Assembly: GCA_028687435.1 (NCBI GenBank)
Contig: JAQUAF010000002.1
Coordinates: 1 to 64,000, forward strand
Length of the DNA: 64,000 nt
Reading direction: 5' to 3'
Source of the DNA: Verrucomicrobiia bacterium
GTDB lineage: Bacteria > Verrucomicrobiota > Verrucomicrobiia > JABWAM01
This document shows positions 43,164-52,061 of the stretch, one piece after another (position 1 is the first letter of the stretch; each line of letters begins with the position of its first letter). The notes under the pieces were generated by a model. The model searched no databases. It was given only the letters and a program-made list of their open reading frames with translations, and had not been told where the DNA came from. The position numbers were made by a program, and so were the translations under genes.

Positions 43164-44129
43164 CTGCGCGGGTCTGGCAAGAACCCGGAAAAACTCGCCG
43201 CTTTCCACCACCGGCAAATAGGGGACGATTTCGTGAAAGATGATCCGCCTGAAGATCAAATGTCCTGCGGCGGATATGTTGCGCTGAAGCATGGACAGGG
43301 CCTGGGTCATCTGACGGCGGGTGCATCCGTAGGAACCCGCCAAACGCAGTTGGCGGTAATGAATCTCATTCAATTCCTGTCTTGATAGATCGGGATCGGA
43401 CGCCAAACCGCTGAAAAAACCATACATTCCGCCATTGCGCAGGGCGCCCAACCCTTCCTTGAACGCTTTCACATCGGAGGTTGCGTTGATGGCCGCGTCG
43501 AAACGGCTGCCGGGGATTTTTTCGTCGATCTCCAGTTCCAAAGACTCGGCAATCCCTGCGGCCATTTTCCGTTTGGCCGGCCTTTTTTCAATCACGCAGG
43601 GCGTGGCGCCTTTTTCCTTTGCGGCCATTCCCATCAACAGCCCCACGACGCCTCCCCCGTGGATCAGCACTCTCCAGCCGGTTTTCACCTGGGTTTGTTC
43701 CAAGGCATTGATTGCGCAGGCCAGCGGTTCGGCCAGACAAACCAGATCGGAAGGCAGTTTTGGAGGCGCGGGCAACAGGGATCGCCGGGGGGCAGTCATC
43801 CATTCCGCAAATCCTCCATCCCGATGGAAACCCAATATGCGCATCTGCGGACAGAGGTTTTCCATGCCGCTTTGGCATTCCCGGCATCTTCCGCATGTTT
43901 CTCCCGGCCAGACGGCATACCGTTTTTGGGTGGAGTCATCAATGACGCAGACCTCATGTCCCAACACCCTTGGCAAAAGCAGATCCCGATGTCCTTCCCT
44001 CAGTATTTTTGCATCGGTCCGGCATATGCCGCAGAGTTCCACGCGCAAACACACTTCGCCTTTTCGCGCCCGGGGCTTGGGCAAATCCATTTCCCGGATT
44101 CCCCGCATGGTCATTTGTAACGCTTCCAT
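43155..44129 (-). CDS. Zinc-dependent alcohol dehydrogenase (MDR superfamily)
   Basis: A 324-residue medium-chain dehydrogenase. The catalytic zinc site is seen in ELCGICRTDAKIL and VLGHEV, the structural zinc in CGRCRECQSGMENLC (four cysteines), and the Rossmann nucleotide-binding motif in VLIHGGGVVGLLMGMA. It would oxidise a secondary alcohol or polyol with NAD(P)+ in the cytoplasm. It precedes the TrpD-family gene and diverges from the SDR-bioF pair. The substrate is not evident; resemblance to sorbitol/threonine dehydrogenases is general. Confidence 0.87.
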   Translation of the reverse strand: MEALQMTMRGIREMDLPKPRARKGEVCLRVELCGICRTDAKILREGHRDLLLPRVLGHEVCVIDDSTQKRYAVWPGETCGRCRECQSGMENLCPQMRILGFHRDGGFAEWMTAPRRSLLPAPPKLPSDLVCLAEPLACAINALEQTQVKTGWRVLIHGGGVVGLLMGMAAKEKGATPCVIEKRPAKRKMAAGIAESLELEIDEKIPGSRFDAAINATSDVKAFKEGLGALRNGGMYGFFSGLASDPDLSRQELNEIHYRQLRLAGSYGCTRRQMTQALSMLQRNISAAGHLIFRRIIFHEIVPYLPVVESGEFFRVLARPAQKD

Positions 44130-44263
44130 GAAGCGCCGGATGAAAGCAGAATAATTGCGGAAGAGCCAGACAAAATGAGCGCCTTCATGTTATCGCGGAA
44201 AAAAGAATGATTTTTCACGAGCGGCTTGTTACTTGCCGTCCAAAACGTTACGTTGTCTGCCGC

Positions 44264-44989
44264 ATGAGCCTGGTTCCACCATCGAATCCTTCCGTACCGA
44301 ATGCCCTCATTTTAGGCGCATCCGGGGTGTTGGGGCGGGCATTGGCGGTCGCTTTTCGCAACGCCGGCTATCGGGCGCTTGGCACGGGTTTCCGGCAGGT
44401 TCCGGATGGGGATGAGGTGTTTCAGTTCGATGCCACGCAAACTCTGGAGATTGCGCGTCTGGCGGCGTGGGTGGAACGGGTTGCTCCAAAGCTGGATGTG
44501 ATTGTGCATGCGATTGGGGGAACCCATGACCAATTGGTGATGCGCATGAGCGATCAGGAGTGGCATAAAACACTGGAACAAAATCTGGGCAGCGCTTTCC
44601 GGGTGGCGCGCGCCATGTGGGGGCATCTGGCGGCGGGGGGGGGCGGGCAGATGATTTTCGTGGGGTCATGGGCCGGACGGACGGGACGGGGCGGCCAGGG
44701 CGCTTATGCGGCGGCAAAAGCGGGCGTGATCGCTCTTTGCCAATCCATGGCCCGTGAGGGCGCGGGCGCCGGAATCCGGGTCAATTGTGTTGTGCCGGGT
44801 TATTTCCCCAGTCCGATGACAACCGGCCTGACGCCGGAGGCATTGGCGCGGCTCGGCGCCGACGCGGTTAAACCGGGTTTTTCGAATGTCGAAGAGATGG
44901 TCTCTTTCATGGTTCATCTTGCCGGGATGCGGGGTGTTACGGGACAGGTTTTTCAACTGGACGGGCGCATTGCGCCGGCGCTGTCATGA
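44264..44989 (+). CDS. Short-chain dehydrogenase/reductase (FabG-like)
   Basis: A 241-residue SDR. It has the cofactor loop LILGASGVLGRALAVAF, the VHAIGG strand (usual NAG), the catalytic Ser in FVGSWAG and Tyr-x3-Lys in GAYAAAKAGV, then VNCVVPGYF. It should reduce a keto group with NAD(P)H in the cytoplasm. ATG at 44264 gives a standard short N-terminus; an in-frame ATG at 44207 would add 19 residues. Its stop overlaps the bioF-like start (ATGA), so the two are translationally coupled and probably work on the same intermediate. Confidence 0.85.
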   Translation: MSLVPPSNPSVPNALILGASGVLGRALAVAFRNAGYRALGTGFRQVPDGDEVFQFDATQTLEIARLAAWVERVAPKLDVIVHAIGGTHDQLVMRMSDQEWHKTLEQNLGSAFRVARAMWGHLAAGGGGQMIFVGSWAGRTGRGGQGAYAAAKAGVIALCQSMAREGAGAGIRVNCVVPGYFPSPMTTGLTPEALARLGADAVKPGFSNVEEMVSFMVHLAGMRGVTGQVFQLDGRIAPALS

Positions 44990-46143
44990 ACTCTTCATTG
45001 CAAGAACATTGCCGCAGGGAATTGGAGGGACTCGATTCGAAAGGGCTGCGGCGGCGATTGCGTTGCGGTGTCAGCCAGGGAACCCGCTTGTTTCGTTTTG
45101 ATGGGCGGGTGTTGGTGAACTTTTCGTCGAACGATTATCTCGGTTTGGCCTCGGACCCGCGTTTGTGGGCTGGCGTGGAGGGGGGGGCGGCGGAGGTCGG
45201 GAATATGGGCGCCGGGGCGTCGCGATTGGTTTCCGGAAATCATCCCGATTACATGACGCTTGAGGCTGAACTGGCGCGATTCAAACAGGTGGATGAAGTC
45301 CTTGTTTTTGGCAGCGGATATGCCGCGGCGGTGGGAACGATCCCGGCTTTGGTGGGGAAAGAGGATTTTGTCGTCATGGACAAGTTGTGCCACGCCTCCC
45401 TGGTGGATGGAGCCCGGCTGTCCGGCGCGGTCATCCGGGTTTATCCTCACCTCAACATGGATCGTTGCGGGGAATTGCTGGCGAATTGCCGGGAAAAAGC
45501 CGGTGACGAAGGGAAGATTTTATTGGTGACCGAGTCGGTTTTTTCGATGGATGGCGATCTGGCGCCCCTGGATCAACTGGCGCAGCTAAAGGATCAATAC
45601 GGCGCATGGCTGATGGTGGACGAGGCGCATGGGTCCGGTGTCCTGGGGCGGGAAGGGCGGGGCGGGACGGAGATGTTTTGCGTGGAGGACCGGGTGGATG
45701 TGGCCATGGGAACGCTTTCCAAGGCGTTTGGCTGCGTGGGCGGTTTTGTGGGGGGGAAATCCGGCTTGAAAGACCATCTGGTCAACCGGGCGCGGAGTTT
45801 GATTTATTCCACCGGCCTGCCCTCTGTGGTTTGCCGCGCAGCTTGCCGGGCCGTGCGGATGGTGCGGGAGGAACCGGTTCTGAGGGAGCGTTTGTGGGTG
45901 AACATCCGAAAAATGGCCGAAGGATTGGGGGTTCCCCCGGTTTCTCCGATTTTCCCGGTGATCATTCCCGACGAAAAAACGTGTGTGGAAACCTCCCTCC
46001 GTCTGGCCGAAGCCGGTTTTTGGGCGCCGGCAATCCGTTATCCGACAGTCCCCCGGGGCAAAGCCCGGCTGCGGATCAGTGTTTCCGCAGCCCACACCGC
46101 CGGGGATGTTCAAGGATTGCTGGAAGCGCTCCGGTTGCGGTGA
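44986..46143 (+). CDS. bioF: 8-amino-7-oxononanoate synthase-like alpha-oxoamine synthase
   Basis: A 385-residue PLP enzyme of the alpha-oxoamine synthase family, which condenses an amino acid with an acyl thioester; BioF joins alanine and pimeloyl thioester for biotin. Seen: FSSNDYLGLASDPR, GAGASRLVSGNHPDY, DKLCHASLVDG, VDEAHGSGVLG and the Schiff-base lysine in GTLSKAFGCVGG. BioF is the closest general match, but no other bio gene is in the window, and coupling to an SDR is also seen for lipid-type oxoamine synthases, so substrate assignment is tentative. Confidence 0.82.
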   Translation: MNSSLQEHCRRELEGLDSKGLRRRLRCGVSQGTRLFRFDGRVLVNFSSNDYLGLASDPRLWAGVEGGAAEVGNMGAGASRLVSGNHPDYMTLEAELARFKQVDEVLVFGSGYAAAVGTIPALVGKEDFVVMDKLCHASLVDGARLSGAVIRVYPHLNMDRCGELLANCREKAGDEGKILLVTESVFSMDGDLAPLDQLAQLKDQYGAWLMVDEAHGSGVLGREGRGGTEMFCVEDRVDVAMGTLSKAFGCVGGFVGGKSGLKDHLVNRARSLIYSTGLPSVVCRAACRAVRMVREEPVLRERLWVNIRKMAEGLGVPPVSPIFPVIIPDEKTCVETSLRLAEAGFWAPAIRYPTVPRGKARLRISVSAAHTAGDVQGLLEALRLR

Positions 46144-46233
46144 GTGGATTCGAAGGCGCTGAAAGTTACGTATCGACAGTCCAAGCCCGGGAGTTTTAAG
46201 GTCGGAGAATATCCTTTGCTTTGAGGAATTCCG

Positions 46234-46440
46234 ATGAAAGAAACACAAATCATGAACCGCCGGGAGTTTTGGCGGCGGCTGGCCCGAGGCAGCCTGTTGA
46301 CCCTGCTGGTTGGCGGGGGAGGATGGATGGCCGGACGGAGTGGACGCTGCGACCGTCATGCCCTTTGCCGGGGATGTCCCGGGATCGGGGATTGTTCGTT
46401 GCCCCAGGCGCAGTTGTTCCGGCAGAAAGGCAGGTCATGA
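46234..46440 (+). CDS. Small Cys-rich exported protein preceding iron-sulfur genes
   Basis: A 68-residue protein. A Tat-like or membrane N-terminus (NRREFWRRLARGSLLTLLVGG) is followed by a compact cysteine cluster, CDRHALCRGCPGIGDC, with four cysteines spaced to bind a metal or Fe-S cluster. TTGAGGAATTCCG before the ATG gives a plausible ribosome site. Its stop overlaps the ferredoxin start (ATGA), so it belongs to the NapG/NapH-like operon. I do not know a named family. Confidence 0.72.
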   Translation: MKETQIMNRREFWRRLARGSLLTLLVGGGGWMAGRSGRCDRHALCRGCPGIGDCSLPQAQLFRQKGRS

Positions 46441-46988
46441 GCGGAGACAAGGATCGAAGAGGTTTTTTGAAAAGCCTGGGACGCCTTGCGGGACTGGCCG
46501 CTGTGGCGGGATTGGGCGCATGGGCGCGTCCGAAAATGTCGGATTTTCAATCGCGCTGGCAGTTGGATCCCCGCAAGTGTGTCCAGTGCGGACGGTGCGC
46601 GACGGCCTGCGTGTTGAAACCCTCGGCGGTGAAGTGCGTGCACGCCCATGCCATCTGCGGTTATTGCGATCTTTGCACCGGTTTTTTTGTTTCCCAACCC
46701 AACAGCCGGAATACCGGCGCGGAAAATCAACAATGTCCCACGGGCGCCATCAAGCGCGCCTTTGTGGAGGACCCTTATTTTGAGTACTCCGTGGATCCGG
46801 AGAAATGCATCGCCTGCGCCCGCTGCGTGAAAGGGTGCACATCTTTTGGCAACGGATCGTTGTTCCTGCAGGTCATGCACGACCGCTGCCAGAACTGCAA
46901 CCAGTGCGCCATCGCCCGGGTGTGTCCCGCCCAGGCTTTTTCCAGGATTTCATCCAAAAATCCTTATCGTTTGAAAGGCGCGGCATGA
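46437..46988 (+). CDS. Tat-exported 4Fe-4S ferredoxin, NapG/MauM-like
   Basis: A 183-residue polyferredoxin. The N-terminus DRRGFLKSLGRLAGLAAVAG is a twin-arginine signal or anchor. At least four cluster motifs follow: CVQCGRCATAC, CGYCDLC with a later CP, CIACARCVKGC and CQNCNQCAIARVCP. NapG/MauM proteins pass electrons from a membrane NapH partner to periplasmic acceptors. Start and stop overlap its neighbours by four bases each (ATGA), giving a tight three-gene unit. Confidence 0.9.
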   Translation: MSGDKDRRGFLKSLGRLAGLAAVAGLGAWARPKMSDFQSRWQLDPRKCVQCGRCATACVLKPSAVKCVHAHAICGYCDLCTGFFVSQPNSRNTGAENQQCPTGAIKRAFVEDPYFEYSVDPEKCIACARCVKGCTSFGNGSLFLQVMHDRCQNCNQCAIARVCPAQAFSRISSKNPYRLKGAA

Positions 46989-48259
46989 GGGAAGGGATGA
47001 TGTTGGGGAATGGATGGGGTTTTTGGGTTTCGGCAGGAGGACGGTTTCCTCCTCCCGAGTTTACGGGCGGTTACCGGATGCCCGGGTTGAATCCCGCGCC
47101 GCCTCCGGCAGCCTGGCTTGCCTGGCTGGATGTGGCGATGCTGGCGCTGGCTCTTGCCGCCATGATCTTTTTCGCGCACAGGAAATCCTCGCGGCGCGGG
47201 ATTTTGGGGGTGGCGGTTTTTTCCGTTTTTTATTTTGGTTTTTACCGGCATGGTTGCGTGTGTTCGGTTGGCGCGTTGCAGAACGTGGCGCTGGCGGCGG
47301 CCAACGCCAATTACGACTTTCCCTGGACGGTGGCGGCGTTTTTTGTTCTTCCCCTTGCGGCGGCGCTTTTTTGGGGCAGGGTTTTTTGCGCGGGAGTTTG
47401 TCCCCTTGGCGCTTTGCAGGAACTTGTGCTTTGGCGGCCCGTGAAGATTCCGGCCTGGCTGGAACGCGGGTTGCGATTGTTTGCCTGGGCATATCTGGGT
47501 CTGGCGGTTTTGCTGGCGGCCACGGGAACGGTGTTTGTGATTTGCCGTTACGATCCCTTTGTTCTTTTCTTCCGCTTGCACGGTTCGTTTTCCATGTTGA
47601 TGGCGGGTCTTGCTGTGCTGGCTTTGGCGGCGGTGGTGGGGCGGCCTTATTGCCGGTTTCTTTGTCCATACGGAGTGTTGTTGCGGATTTGCGCCGGACT
47701 GGCCAGATGGCCTTTGCGTTTGATGGATGAGGAGGAATGCGCCATGACAAGGATTTGTTACCAGGAATGTCCGTATGGCGCGATTCTCAGGCCTGTGCCT
47801 GAAAAAGAAGGAGGATTGGGATTCGGTCATGGAAGACTTGCGTTGGTTTTTGCGGTGGGGTTGGCGGCGGTTCTTGTCGGCGGCTGGCTGGGATGGCGCG
47901 CGGCGCCGGAACTGGCCCGCTGGCATGCGACTGTGGCGCTGGCTGAGCGTGTGGCTTTGGAAAATGCGGGAAAAGTGAAGGGAACCACGCTCGAAAGCAG
48001 GGCCTTCCGGCAACTGGGATTGCCTGCGGACGAATTGTTGTCCGACGCCTTGCGGGTGCGGCGGCAATTTCAATTTGGCGCTCCCTTGATGGGCGTTTTC
48101 GTGGGGATGTGTCTGGCCGGGGCCTTTTGGCGAAGCCTCCGCTCCCCGCCAGCCCGGGCGGTTTTCTCAATCGATCCCTCATTCTGTCTGGTGTGCGCGC
48201 GTTGTTTGGATGCATGCCCGGTTTTGAAAAAACGTCGTATTGCCGCCATAGGGGAATAG
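46985..48259 (+). CDS. NapH-like membrane polyferredoxin
   Basis: A 424-residue membrane protein with about six helices. It carries the NapH/NosR-type cysteine motifs CVCSVGALQ, CAGVCPLGALQEL, CRFLCPYGVLL and, after the helices, YQECPYGA; a C-terminal CLVCARCLDACP follows another pair of helices. It is predicted to take electrons from quinol and pass them to the NapG-like partner. The start at 46985 overlaps the ferredoxin stop. The C-terminal extension (about 300-424) is longer than in NapH. Confidence 0.88.
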   Translation: MREGMMLGNGWGFWVSAGGRFPPPEFTGGYRMPGLNPAPPPAAWLAWLDVAMLALALAAMIFFAHRKSSRRGILGVAVFSVFYFGFYRHGCVCSVGALQNVALAAANANYDFPWTVAAFFVLPLAAALFWGRVFCAGVCPLGALQELVLWRPVKIPAWLERGLRLFAWAYLGLAVLLAATGTVFVICRYDPFVLFFRLHGSFSMLMAGLAVLALAAVVGRPYCRFLCPYGVLLRICAGLARWPLRLMDEEECAMTRICYQECPYGAILRPVPEKEGGLGFGHGRLALVFAVGLAAVLVGGWLGWRAAPELARWHATVALAERVALENAGKVKGTTLESRAFRQLGLPADELLSDALRVRRQFQFGAPLMGVFVGMCLAGAFWRSLRSPPARAVFSIDPSFCLVCARCLDACPVLKKRRIAAIGE

Positions 48260-48299
48260 GTTTGGCTCAATGATGACAGAGTGGTAAGCTGGAAATTCA

Positions 48300-48857
48300 A
48301 TGAATCCCCTTTTTGAAGCCGCCCGTGAAGTCTGTGACTTTATGACCCGGAAGAAATGGAGTCATTGCGTAATTGGCGGTCTTGCTGTGTTGAGGTGGGG
48401 GGAACCGCGAAATACGCAAGATGTTGATTTTACATTGCTGACAGGTTTTGGATCTGAAGAGGAATTTGCCCGTCCGTTATTGGCAAGGTTCAAGGGGCGC
48501 AATTCAGATGCCTTGGATTTTGCGTTGCAACACCGGGTCTTGTTGATTCATGCCTCCAATGGATGGCCGGTGGATATTTCATTTGGCGGTTTTCCTTTTG
48601 AAGAACAGATGATTGAGAGAGCTACATTTTTTGAATTTGCGGAAGGGATTTGTCTGGCAACTTGTTCGGCAGAGGATTTGTTCATTATGAAGGCCTTTGC
48701 CGCTCGTGACAAAGACTGGCACGATGCTGAGTCAGTGGCGTTGCGTCGGAAGTTGGATAAACGGTATGTTCTCAAGAATCTTCGTCCGCTTTGCGAACTG
48801 AAGGACGCGCCTGACTTGTTGATTCGGGCGAAAGCTTTGCTGGAGGGAAAGCGATGA
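48300..48857 (+). CDS. Nucleotidyltransferase-fold protein (AbiEii/DUF6036-like)
   Basis: A 185-residue protein with a nucleotidyltransferase core: VIGGLAVLRWGEPRNTQDVDF carries the GG and DxD elements, and a later Asp is in WPVDISFGG. The C-terminal helices contain EDLFIMKAFAARDKDWHD, as in AbiEii-type and DUF6036 proteins, often parts of toxin-antitoxin or abortive-infection pairs. Its stop overlaps the next gene by four bases (ATGA). The pair lies between the iron-sulfur operon and the PQQ-like gene and may have inserted there. Confidence 0.75.
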   Translation: MNPLFEAAREVCDFMTRKKWSHCVIGGLAVLRWGEPRNTQDVDFTLLTGFGSEEEFARPLLARFKGRNSDALDFALQHRVLLIHASNGWPVDISFGGFPFEEQMIERATFFEFAEGICLATCSAEDLFIMKAFAARDKDWHDAESVALRRKLDKRYVLKNLRPLCELKDAPDLLIRAKALLEGKR

Positions 48858-49192
48858 AGCGCATGACTCGATCTGACTGGAAAGCCTATGTTCAACAGTG
48901 GAAAACAACGGGTGCCGAATTGAACCGGATTCGGCAAAAAGAAGTTTGTGGTTGGAAATATGACTGGCGTGTTGTGGATGCCCTGCTGGATATGGGGGCG
49001 CGATTTAAGGACGTCCGCCCCACGAGCGGATTGGTCGAATTGCAACGCTGGTTCATGAAGCTTGCGGAGCAGCAGGGGGGGCTGCCTGCCAGATCCAGCG
49101 TGAAAGAATCTTCTGCCTCCTATTGCGCTGAAGATCGTGTTGTCAAACCGATGCGGCGGCATGATAAAGCGGGGCATCGCAAGCGTCCCTGA
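48854..49192 (+). CDS. Small partner protein of the nucleotidyltransferase
   Basis: A 112-residue basic protein of unknown family. The first 75 residues look folded (WKAYVQQWKTTGAELNRIRQ, WKYDWRVVDALLDMGARF, GLVELQRWFMKLAEQQ); the rest is a polar tail. It begins inside the stop of the nucleotidyltransferase gene, so it is its likely functional partner, perhaps the second half of a toxin-antitoxin-like pair. Confidence 0.65.
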   Translation: MKRMTRSDWKAYVQQWKTTGAELNRIRQKEVCGWKYDWRVVDALLDMGARFKDVRPTSGLVELQRWFMKLAEQQGGLPARSSVKESSASYCAEDRVVKPMRRHDKAGHRKRP

Positions 49193-49211
49193 TTTTGACG
49201 TCTCACGAGAA

Positions 49212-50918
49212 ATGAAATTGTTTCCTTCAGCCTTTGCATCCGCATTGCGCCGCACAGGCGTGGTTTTCGCCGTTTTGGCGGTGAGCCTGGCAATTCTATT
49301 GGGGGTGGATTATTCCCGCAGCAGGGCGTTTGCCCATCCCGGCCAAAAAATCGACAAAATGCGGGCCGATCTGGCTCAACGTCCTCAGGATGAGGATTTC
49401 AAGAAACAGATCCGGCGGCAGGACGTTGAGGAAAGGCGGCAGTTTTTTGGTTTCCAGGAAAAATGTCATCTTGAGGGGCATGGGGCGTTGTTGTTTGGTT
49501 TGCTGGCTGTCCTGAGTTGGCGGATTGCCGCCCTTTTGCCGGAGCGGCGTTCGCAGCGCGCCCCGCAGATCAAAAGCGAAGAGTCTTTTTTGGCGCCGCT
49601 TGCCGTTTTGGCGGTGGGCTGCGGATTATTGGCGGGATTGGGCTGGCTGGGGATCAACTCGCGGCCGGATGTTTTGTTGGCGTCCATGGGGGGCGGGGAA
49701 AAAGACGCGCCCGGGAAAGGGGACGCCACCTTTCCAACAGAACAGGAATGGCAGGCCAACTGGCCGGTTTTCCGCGGGCCGCGGGGAATCGGCGTGGCGG
49801 CAGGCGCGCAGCCTCCCGCAGCCTGGGATGTTCCTGCAAATGTGAATGTGCTGTGGAAAACCCCCGTGCCGTTGGCGGGTGAAAACTCGCCCGTGGTCTG
49901 GGGAAACCGGGTTTTTCTGAGCGGGGCTTCCGGGGAAAAACGCGAGGTGTTTGCCTTTGACGCCGATTCCGGAAAGCTGTTATGGCGGCGGGAAGTGGGG
50001 GAGGCCAGGCCGCCGGTCAAAGACGCTTCAAGCGATGTCACCGGCGCGGCGGCCACCATGGCCGTGGATGGACGCCGGGTCTATGCGATTTTCGCCACGG
50101 GCGACCTGGCTGCCCTGGATTTCGAGGGCAAGGTGGTGTGGAGCAAGAGCTTGGGAAAACCGGATGTGATGTACGGCTTCGCCTCGTCCCTTGCCATGTT
50201 CCGGAACCTTTTGATTTTGCAGAGGGACCAAGGTTCGTCTGCGGAGGATGGCAAATCGGTTCTCATGGCCTTGGAAAGCGCCACAGGACGGCAGGTTTGG
50301 AGCGTGAAGCGGCCTGTGCCCAATTCGTGGAGCACTCCCGTGGCGATTGACACCCCGGAGTGCGCCGAGATTGTGACGTGCGGCAAGCCCTGGGTGATGG
50401 GATATGATCCGCTGACGGGCCAGGAAAAATGGCGCGCCGAATGTTTGGATGGTGAGGTTGCCCCGAGTCCGGTCTGGGGGTGTGGCATGGTTTTTGTGGC
50501 CAACGAAGGGGCCAAAGCCGCAGGCATACGGCTGGGAGGAAAAGGGGATGTCACCAAAACCCACATTGCCTGGAGTTTTGATGAGGGATTGCCCGACATC
50601 ATCAGCCCCGTGACCGATGGCAAATTGCTTTTCCTCACAACCAGCCAGGGACAAGTCACCTGCCTGAATGCGGCAGACGGCGTCAAGCTTTGGCAGCAGG
50701 AATTGAACGAATCTGCGCGTTCCTCACCCGTGATCGCGGGTAATCGGGTCTGGCTGGCCACCACCAAGGGAAACATGCATGTCTTTGCCGCCGCTCCACA
50801 GTTCAAGCCGCAAGGCAAAATATCCATCGGGGAACCTGTCGATGCTTCACCTGCGTTTGTTGGCAAACGGATTTACATCCGGGGACGGAACAACCTGGTT
50901 TGTGTGGGGGAAAAATAA
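49212..50918 (+). CDS. Membrane-anchored PQQ-like beta-propeller protein
   Basis: A 568-residue protein. Three N-terminal membrane helices (about 14-36, 95-115, 128-150) precede a beta-propeller with PQQ/YVTN-type repeats: WPVFRGPRGIGVA, NVLWKTPVPLAGENSPVVWG, VFAFDADSGKLLWRREVG, ALDFEGKVVWSKSLG, ALESATGRQVWSVKRP, CLNAADGVKLWQQEL. The tryptophan docking motifs are conserved, but no PQQ-dehydrogenase catalytic residues are seen, so it may be a binding or scaffold protein on the outer side of the membrane. The ATG at 49212 overlaps nothing; longer starts run into the preceding gene. Possibly linked to the iron-sulfur operon upstream. Confidence 0.82.
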   Translation: MKLFPSAFASALRRTGVVFAVLAVSLAILLGVDYSRSRAFAHPGQKIDKMRADLAQRPQDEDFKKQIRRQDVEERRQFFGFQEKCHLEGHGALLFGLLAVLSWRIAALLPERRSQRAPQIKSEESFLAPLAVLAVGCGLLAGLGWLGINSRPDVLLASMGGGEKDAPGKGDATFPTEQEWQANWPVFRGPRGIGVAAGAQPPAAWDVPANVNVLWKTPVPLAGENSPVVWGNRVFLSGASGEKREVFAFDADSGKLLWRREVGEARPPVKDASSDVTGAAATMAVDGRRVYAIFATGDLAALDFEGKVVWSKSLGKPDVMYGFASSLAMFRNLLILQRDQGSSAEDGKSVLMALESATGRQVWSVKRPVPNSWSTPVAIDTPECAEIVTCGKPWVMGYDPLTGQEKWRAECLDGEVAPSPVWGCGMVFVANEGAKAAGIRLGGKGDVTKTHIAWSFDEGLPDIISPVTDGKLLFLTTSQGQVTCLNAADGVKLWQQELNESARSSPVIAGNRVWLATTKGNMHVFAAAPQFKPQGKISIGEPVDASPAFVGKRIYIRGRNNLVCVGEK

Positions 50919-50956
50919 GGGATCCAATGTCGTGGAACGAAAAGACTCATTTTTGT

Positions 50957-50984
50957 TTGCATTTAACATGATTTATGTTATATT
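50957..50984 (+). promoter_or_regulatory. Promoter and operator of the second LacI gene
   Basis: TTGCAT (50957-50962) and TATATT (50979-50984) with a 16-base spacer. The palindrome AACATGATTTATGTT (50965-50979) lies between and overlaps the -10, a good position for autorepression. Transcription would start only a few bases before the ATG at 50994, giving little or no leader. Confidence 0.6.
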
Positions 50985-50993
50985 CGATAAGTA

Positions 50994-52061
50994 ATGAGGA
51001 AAAACTCCAAACGCAAACCCAGCCTGGCCGCCATTGCCAGGGCTTGCGGGGTTGCGTCCATGACGGTCAGCAGAGCCTTGCGCCAGGATCCGCGGGTGCA
51101 GGAGGATACCCGCCGTCAGATCCTGGCGGCGGCCGGGAAGATGGGTTATCAACCCAGCGGGCGGTACGGACGGCCCAGGGTTTCAACGGACAAGGTCCGG
51201 ACGCCTGTGGACGTGGTTTTGGGGGTGTCGATGGCGGCGGGGAATTTGTTTTATTCGCAGTTGTTGATTTCCATCGAGCAGGCTCTGGCGCAACGCGGTT
51301 GTGATTGCGTCATCCGGACCGGAAATCAGGATTACGATGGTTTTCTGCGTTTGTGCGAAACCTTGCGCGAGTCAAAGGCGGTTGCCACGTTGCTGGTGGG
51401 GTTTTTCCCGGTCATGCAGTTGCAAACGCTGTTGCAGATCCTGCCCCGGGCGCTGCTGGTGGATCACAGCGGCGATCCCAGGCTGGATTGTCCCTATGAA
51501 TTTGTGGCGCTGGACAATGTGGAGGCTGCCCGGCTGGCCGTGCGGCATCTGTTGGGGCTGGGACGGCGCCGGATTTTGCTGATGACGGGGGGGAAGGATC
51601 ATTATTTTTCGCGGGACATCGAGCAGGGGTGGCGGGAGATTTTGCAAAGTCATGATCTGCCGGCGTTGCCGGAGTTGATCTGCCGCGCGGATTTCACCGC
51701 GGATGGCGCCCGTTCGTTGTTGTTGCAAATCATGGAACACGGGATGTCGTTTGACGCGGTTTTTTCAAATGATGAAATGGGGGTGGGCATTTTGCGCGCC
51801 CTGCATGAAAAGGGGAAGCGGGTTCCGGATGATGTGGCGGTGGCGGGGTGCGATGGTTTGCCCGTGGGACGGCATACCATTCCGGCATTGACCACGGTGG
51901 AACTGGATTACCGTCAATTGGGCCAGGTGGCGGTTGAGCGAGCCCTGGCGGAGCGACCGGAAAACGCGCCGCCGTGCCGGTTGCGCCTGGTCCCCCAGTT
52001 GGTCATCCGGGAAAGTTCCGGCGGTGGAGGGGGAAAACTTGAGAAGGAGAACGAAAGATGA
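50994..52061 (+). CDS. LacI-family transcriptional regulator
   Basis: A 355-residue repressor. Helix-turn-helix at the N-terminus (SLAAIARACGVASMTVSRAL), hinge region GRPRVSTDKVRTP and a sugar-sensor domain (MAAGNLFYSQLLISIEQAL, FVALDNVEAARLAVRHLLG, VAVAGCDGLPVGRHTIPALT). ATG at 50994 follows a strong AT-rich promoter. Its stop overlaps the start of the DUF6786-like gene (ATGA), so it heads the operon it probably controls. Confidence 0.92.
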   Translation: MRKNSKRKPSLAAIARACGVASMTVSRALRQDPRVQEDTRRQILAAAGKMGYQPSGRYGRPRVSTDKVRTPVDVVLGVSMAAGNLFYSQLLISIEQALAQRGCDCVIRTGNQDYDGFLRLCETLRESKAVATLLVGFFPVMQLQTLLQILPRALLVDHSGDPRLDCPYEFVALDNVEAARLAVRHLLGLGRRRILLMTGGKDHYFSRDIEQGWREILQSHDLPALPELICRADFTADGARSLLLQIMEHGMSFDAVFSNDEMGVGILRALHEKGKRVPDDVAVAGCDGLPVGRHTIPALTTVELDYRQLGQVAVERALAERPENAPPCRLRLVPQLVIRESSGGGGGKLEKENER

